Source: a virus
Length of the DNA stretch: 51,620 nucleotides
Virus record (IMG/VR): IMGVR_UViG_3300021233_000236
Location: 1 to 51,620 of that record
Direction: 5' to 3' (one strand)
The translations under genes and the position numbers were made by a program. Shown piece by piece: positions 47,754 to 51,620 of this stretch (positions are counted from its first letter, which is position 1; each line of letters starts with the position of its first letter). The notes beneath the pieces are model-generated. The model was not told where the DNA came from. It saw only the letters and a list, made by a program, of their open reading frames with translations, and did not search any database.

Positions 47754-48455
47754 TTATTTTTCGTATTTGGATTTAATATAAAAATGTTCATTGTCAATCA
47801 TGTGGCTGGTGGTTGCTTGGGTTGTTTGTCCAGACCAAGTTCTCACCACTCCCAACGGAATATTACTCTGTAAAATAGTCGGTTGTCCATATTTCATAAT
47901 CATTCTATGATAGAATTCTGTGTCCATCATATATGAAAGTTTCTCATCGAAGAAATTATCATCGTTGATAAAATATATTACACTCGGTGGTCCTAATGTA
48001 TTAATACCATTAATGAAATTATCGTTACTATATGGAGTTCTCTGATTATAATATGCATTGGTATCACCGTTCAAATGTGTGTATTCATGAGCATACCAAG
48101 TATCTTCTAAGTTATTCAGAACATGTTTTAATGATTTTGAATTATAAAAAAAATCATCTTGGAACAATGGTTTGATGTATTTACCAGAGCTATTTTTAAT
48201 ACAGTTATTTAAATTTGCCGACATCGATCCACGCCCATGAGAATTTTTAAAATATTTGATATTTAAATCTTTAAAATTATCACAACACTTTTCAATTTCA
48301 TTATCAAGAGAATGGTCAGAAACGATAATTTCGACATTCGATAGATCACATTCCTGCGCTCTTATAATTGATAAAGATTCACTCAAATACTTCACCCCAA
48401 CACCACTCATTTCGTAGCAAGGAACACATAATGATAATAGTGGTTTATCTATCAT
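47754..48455 (-). CDS. Glycosyltransferase, family 2
   Basis: 233 aa. LSLCVPCYEMSGVGVKYLSESL (6-27) starts the GT-A fold; VEIIVSDHSLDN, NLNNCIKNSSGKYIKPLFQDDFF give the usual Asp and Q-DD site. Substrate is unknown. Confidence 0.88.
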   Translation of the reverse strand: MIDKPLLSLCVPCYEMSGVGVKYLSESLSIIRAQECDLSNVEIIVSDHSLDNEIEKCCDNFKDLNIKYFKNSHGRGSMSANLNNCIKNSSGKYIKPLFQDDFFYNSKSLKHVLNNLEDTWYAHEYTHLNGDTNAYYNQRTPYSNDNFINGINTLGPPSVIYFINDDNFFDEKLSYMMDTEFYHRMIMKYGQPTILQSNIPLGVVRTWSGQTTQATTSHMIDNEHFYIKSKYEK

Positions 48456-48456
48456 A

Positions 48457-49074
48457 TCACTTCAACCATGTGTAATCACATTTACATTCATCCACATCAC
48501 TATAATCATCACCCTGCCACACTACAGACTTTTCACCGTTTTTCAAAACATAAGATGGAAATGCTCTATGGAAAGCTGCGTAGTAAACATCTACGGGTGC
48601 ATTTGCTTCAGCAATCAGGTGTAGTATTTTAGGTATAATATCACATTTGATGGCATATGCATGTGTTGTTAAAGATGACACCATTCTAAATACATTATTT
48701 TTAACATGTGTTAAACCATTCAAATGATTACCACCCAAGTATAAAAATTTCCAATCATCAGGAACATCTATCAAGTTATTCTCAAAAAAAGAATTCAAGC
48801 CCTCATCGAATGATACGTCATCTTCAAATACTAATATTTTCTCATACCCTTCTTTAAGAGCTTTATTTAAAATATTCCAATGACTAGATAAGCAAGCTAG
48901 AGGTCCATTAGCTATTTTAGATTCATTTTTGATATTATTTTTATCAATAGCAGAAAATCTATCGACAATTATACCATCTCTTTCAAAGAGATTGGAACAT
49001 TTTTCCCATCTATCTGGTCGTCTATCCAGATTTATACAATAAATTTTATCGAAATATTCGTTCAATTTTTTCAT
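48457..49074 (-). CDS. Glycosyltransferase, family 25 (LPS type)
   Basis: 205 aa. FDKIYCINLDRRPDRWE (8-24) is the typical GT25 opening (YCINLDRRxDR), followed by ANGPLACLSSHWNIL and the acidic site ILVFEDDVSF. GT25 enzymes are beta-galactosyltransferases of LPS synthesis and also occur in giant-virus glycan clusters. It overlaps the next GT gene by 4 nt. Confidence 0.9.
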   Translation of the reverse strand: MKKLNEYFDKIYCINLDRRPDRWEKCSNLFERDGIIVDRFSAIDKNNIKNESKIANGPLACLSSHWNILNKALKEGYEKILVFEDDVSFDEGLNSFFENNLIDVPDDWKFLYLGGNHLNGLTHVKNNVFRMVSSLTTHAYAIKCDIIPKILHLIAEANAPVDVYYAAFHRAFPSYVLKNGEKSVVWQGDDYSDVDECKCDYTWLK

Positions 49075-49760
49075 AAATTAGCAACATCTTTATTATATTG
49101 TTCAATGACTTGTAACCCCAAATTAAAAAGATGGATATTATCATGAGTTCCTCCGATATCAATATCGGTATCTCCATTGCTGGGGTTATATTTCTGAACT
49201 CTCCAAGACATGCCTTCGTAATGTTTGAAGTATTTATTTTCCATTTTAGCGTTTGCAACTGTTAATTCTGCTTTGATAACATCTTCAAACATTGTAGATC
49301 CGATATCATAAATTCTTTCAGATTTTATTTCTTTAGTTCTATAATGATCGTAGAATCTAATATTATTCGTTTTCAACTGTTCTAAATCTATAAAGCAAAA
49401 CCAAGGATTCACTCTCGGATATAATGATTTTCCGCCACGATCACCAACAACTTCTCCCATTAGAGCAAATCCATCTTCTTTAAAGGTTTCATATGGTTTT
49501 GTTATATCTTGTAAGAACAAGACATCGGAATCGACGAGTAACATGTATCTAGTTTCCACAAGATCGAAAGCAGCATTGACAGCATTTCCATGTGAGGTGT
49601 TCAACATTTTAATATTTTGAACTCCCATCATAGATGATTTTCCAGTATCTATCACCATTATTTTAGGCAATACTGTGCAATTTTTTTCTATAGATTTTTT
49701 AAGATTCGCGATAAGGTCTGGAGTATCGCAATTACACGTTACAATCGTCAAATCATCCAT
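49071..49760 (-). CDS. Glycosyltransferase, family 2-like
   Basis: 229 aa. TIVTCNCDTPDLIANLKKSI (5-24), IMVIDTGKS, HGNAVNAAFDLVETRYMLLVDSDVLFL (DxD in VDSDV, about 77) are GT-A features of GT2-type enzymes. Substrate is unknown. Confidence 0.82.
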   Translation of the reverse strand: MDDLTIVTCNCDTPDLIANLKKSIEKNCTVLPKIMVIDTGKSSMMGVQNIKMLNTSHGNAVNAAFDLVETRYMLLVDSDVLFLQDITKPYETFKEDGFALMGEVVGDRGGKSLYPRVNPWFCFIDLEQLKTNNIRFYDHYRTKEIKSERIYDIGSTMFEDVIKAELTVANAKMENKYFKHYEGMSWRVQKYNPSNGDTDIDIGGTHDNIHLFNLGLQVIEQYNKDVANL

Positions 49761-50596
49761 TTTTTCTTAATTTCTTTTAAAGATTTTCCGAATTCATCCA
49801 TTTCAGCTAAAGGTGTCTGTGCTGGCAAATGTCCGTGTTTTTCGAAAAACACTTTATCAGCATTTTCGACATTTTTCACAAACGATGGACTGGAACAAAT
49901 GGAAGATGTTTCCATTGACCACCCATCATCACCAATATATTCCCAAGAATTTTCAATATCAGCAAACCACCAAAAAGGAGGATGATATCCTTTTTTAATA
50001 ATCTCATATGTGTGGTCAACGTGTTCACAAGCATTATAATATCTATCATCCATCAGACCGACATCACTTAAACATTTCCTAGAATAATATGAAAATGAAC
50101 CAACGCAGTGTTGGTAAAACGATATTCCAATATCATCATACTTCACGGTTATTTTTGGATTAGGGGTGATATTACCCATATCATCTCTCACTTTATTAGC
50201 AAATCCATGTTGTGAAAAATTGAAGTGTTGGATACCACTTTTCTTAGAGGCGTTAATATATGCTCGAAATACATCAGGTTTTTTGATAAACATATCATCT
50301 TCAATCAAGAAGATATGCTCACACCCAACGTCAATTAAAAATGATAATGCTCTATTTTTAGAAGCACCCACTCCTATATTTTTTTGGAGTGTTTCTATAC
50401 GTGTTTGTTTGTTTCGCCAAACAAAAGATCCTTCGACATATCCACCGTCACCGTAAGATCGTTCATTTTTTGTGTCCTCGAAAACATACAAGACATCAAT
50501 GTGAGCATCACATTGCCGAAGCGATTCTTCTAATTTTTTATACATGTCGGGTCTTCCGCATGTGATGATACCAACTCCTATTTTATCAATCCTCAT
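49748..50596 (-). CDS. Glycosyltransferase-like protein (GT-A)
   Basis: 282 aa. VGIITCGRPDMYKKLEESL (8-26), NIGVGASKNRALSFLIDVGCEHIFLIEDDMFIKKP (IEDD about 118) and CVGSFSYYSRKCL are as in GT2-type proteins of phage and LPS clusters. The second half (NACEHVDHTYEI; PPFWWFADI) is aromatic-rich and may form the acceptor site. It follows the kinase-like gene by a 4-nt overlap. Confidence 0.82.
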   Translation of the reverse strand: MRIDKIGVGIITCGRPDMYKKLEESLRQCDAHIDVLYVFEDTKNERSYGDGGYVEGSFVWRNKQTRIETLQKNIGVGASKNRALSFLIDVGCEHIFLIEDDMFIKKPDVFRAYINASKKSGIQHFNFSQHGFANKVRDDMGNITPNPKITVKYDDIGISFYQHCVGSFSYYSRKCLSDVGLMDDRYYNACEHVDHTYEIIKKGYHPPFWWFADIENSWEYIGDDGWSMETSSICSSPSFVKNVENADKVFFEKHGHLPAQTPLAEMDEFGKSLKEIKKKWMI

Positions 50597-51330
50597 ACTT
50601 TAAAATTCTTAATTTGTTTAGTCAAATTCTTAAATTCGTTATCTTTTTCTTTCCACTGACCTTGTTCTTTCAACATTTGTTCCATCATCTCTAAATTTTT
50701 AGGATCGAGAACACTGCTTTCCGTTTCAATTAAATCACCTTTTGTATTGATAAATTCACCAACCCAAGCAATTCTATCATCAAGATTTGGGATATTTTCA
50801 ATGGGAATGATTGCAGGGCAGTCCTCTGAAATAAAGAAAGGTGTATCCTCTAAGTGATCAGAATACTGTTCGTAAAGTCCTGTGAAGATATCATCAATTT
50901 CTTTAACATATTCTAGATTTGTGTCTCTCAATCCATCAGCAACTACTTTAATAGAGGGGTCGTATTTAATCCAGAAAATAATATCAAGATTCTTCAAAGA
51001 ACGACGAACTACATCAACAGTAATACCAAGAACATCTTCCGATACCAAATCTCTTTCAGTGGCATGGAGAGTGTATACCAAGTTGTCTAAAGGGCAACGA
51101 TCATACACCACATATTTTTCATTTTTATTTATCTCCAAAGATTGTGTCATCCAATCTAAAATAAGTAATTGTGTCTCCGCTGTGGTATTTGACGAATGCT
51201 TTAGATCATTCTCCTTGATAATATCTCTATATGTTTTAAGTGGGGTTTTATACATCGGCCATTTTTGTAAAAATGACTTAATCAATGTCGATTTTCCAGT
51301 ATTATGCGCTCCAGCAAATGCGATTTTCAT
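50593..51330 (-). CDS. P-loop kinase/ATPase, NadR/AAA_28-like
   Basis: 245 aa. Walker A is FAGAHNTGKSTLI (5-17); VVYDRCPLDNLVYTL holds the Asp-Arg of small-molecule kinases and DIIFWIKYDP the core strand, an arrangement seen in NadR-type nicotinamide riboside kinases and AAA_28 proteins. The last 60 residues are a helical extension. Its substrate is unknown. First gene of the 12-kb island, and divergent from phoH. Confidence 0.78.
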   Translation of the reverse strand: MKIAFAGAHNTGKSTLIKSFLQKWPMYKTPLKTYRDIIKENDLKHSSNTTAETQLLILDWMTQSLEINKNEKYVVYDRCPLDNLVYTLHATERDLVSEDVLGITVDVVRRSLKNLDIIFWIKYDPSIKVVADGLRDTNLEYVKEIDDIFTGLYEQYSDHLEDTPFFISEDCPAIIPIENIPNLDDRIAWVGEFINTKGDLIETESSVLDPKNLEMMEQMLKEQGQWKEKDNEFKNLTKQIKNFKV

Positions 51331-51337
51331 ATCAATA

Positions 51338-51365
51338 AATTTACCAAGAGATTGATAAAAATCAA
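51338..51365 (-). promoter_or_regulatory. Candidate promoter of the glycosylation island
   Basis: TTGATT (51365-51360), 16-bp spacer ending CTTGG, TAAATT (51343-51338). Transcription would start about 1 nt before the ATG at 51330. The same TAAATT could instead be a degenerate late motif, 7 nt from the ATG. Confidence 0.4.
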
Positions 51366-51377
51366 GTGTCTTTCTGT

Positions 51378-51392
51378 TAAATAATAATACAT
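51378..51392 (+). promoter_or_regulatory. TAAATA motif, 9 nt before ATG of phoH
   Basis: TAAATA at 51378-51383, 9-nt spacer, ATG at 51393. Confidence 0.4.
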
Positions 51393-51620
51393 ATGTCAGT
51401 TAAAAAGACACCTCGCAAGAGGAAAGAACGGGATGTGACAGAAGAATTTACTGAACACATCAAAAAGGGATTTGATTTAGCAAATTTGTATTTGAAAAAC
51501 AATTACCCAATGACTGATAATCAACAGACATTTTATTATATGTCTCAAAGTCCGAGAAATAATATGGTGTTTGTGAATGGACCAGCGGGGAGCGCGAAAA
51601 CGCATTTAGCGGTATTTTCT
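51393..51620 (+). CDS. phoH: PhoH-like ATPase, N-terminal part
   Basis: The first 76 codons are present; the gene runs out of the window. A basic N-terminus (MSVKKTPRKRKERD) precedes NYPMTDNQQTFYYM and the Walker A segment FVNGPAGSAKTHLA (62-75), in the form usual for PhoH (GPAGxGKT). PhoH is common in marine and freshwater T4-like phages; its role is unsettled. Confidence 0.85.
   Translation, partial: MSVKKTPRKRKERDVTEEFTEHIKKGFDLANLYLKNNYPMTDNQQTFYYMSQSPRNNMVFVNGPAGSAKTHLAVFS

Overview
This window is part of the genome of a tailed, contractile-tail bacteriophage of the T4 superfamily, AT-rich and densely packed. The T4-type head set is recognisable on the minus strand: portal (gp20-like, 31314-33158), prohead protease (gp21-like, 20957-21622), scaffold (gp22-like, 19493-20377), major capsid protein (gp23-like, 17949-19430), head-completion nuclease (gp4-like, 21656-22120) and neck protein (gp13-like, 28753-29895). 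There is also a gp31-like GroES, class I ribonucleotide reductase, ThyX and a truncated PhoH-like ATPase. The sequence diverges from T4 in gene order and content. The host cannot be named. An M15 peptidase endolysin beside a tiny lipoprotein, plus LPS-type sugar genes, suggest a Gram-negative host (inference).

Layout. 1-124: a partial tRNA and tRNA-Gln(UUG). 112-5091: a small reverse ORF, an unknown protein, a CCA-adding enzyme, a polyvalent-type kinase flanked by 38-bp direct repeats, and small genes of unknown role. 5085-8310: a reverse operon starting with thyX and running through a cytidylyltransferase/GHMP-kinase fusion, a SLOG-like protein, a membrane protein and a MazG-like hydrolase. 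8374-9746: a DUF1353 protein, endolysin, terminator and small lipoprotein. 10115-13498: ClpP-like protease, nrdB, nrdA. 13495-16968: baseplate spike proteins. 17059-17862: a GIY-YIG homing endonuclease beside the capsid gene. 17949-35175: head, neck, fibre and tail genes, broken by a two-gene plus-strand island (a repeat protein and a membrane-anchored PAS protein). 35189-39154: AAA ATPase, DinG/XPD-like helicase, two small proteins, GroES. 39176-51330: about 12 kb of reverse, mostly overlapping genes for sugar synthesis and transfer, with about eleven glycosyltransferases, a methyltransferase, an RfbH-type 3-dehydratase and an SDR reductase. 51393-end: phoH, truncated.

Three observations stand out. 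(1) A T4-late-promoter-like motif, TAAATA, lies 5 or 6 nt before about twenty start codons, including two GTG starts. T4 late promoters start transcription about that far downstream, so most late mRNAs here may be leaderless. At the gp5-like gene a terminator T-run ends only 13 nt before the ATG, leaving room for nothing but this motif. (2) The gp15-like tail sheath stabiliser carries a C-terminal trypsin-fold protease domain with an apparent His/Asp/Ser triad. (3) The glycosylation island holds a recognisable 3,6-dideoxyhexose step (RfbH-type, His in place of the PLP lysine and an Fe-S cysteine set). With the cytidylyltransferase-GHMP kinase fusion this points to phage-directed synthesis of an unusual sugar, either for its own virion or DNA or for the host surface.
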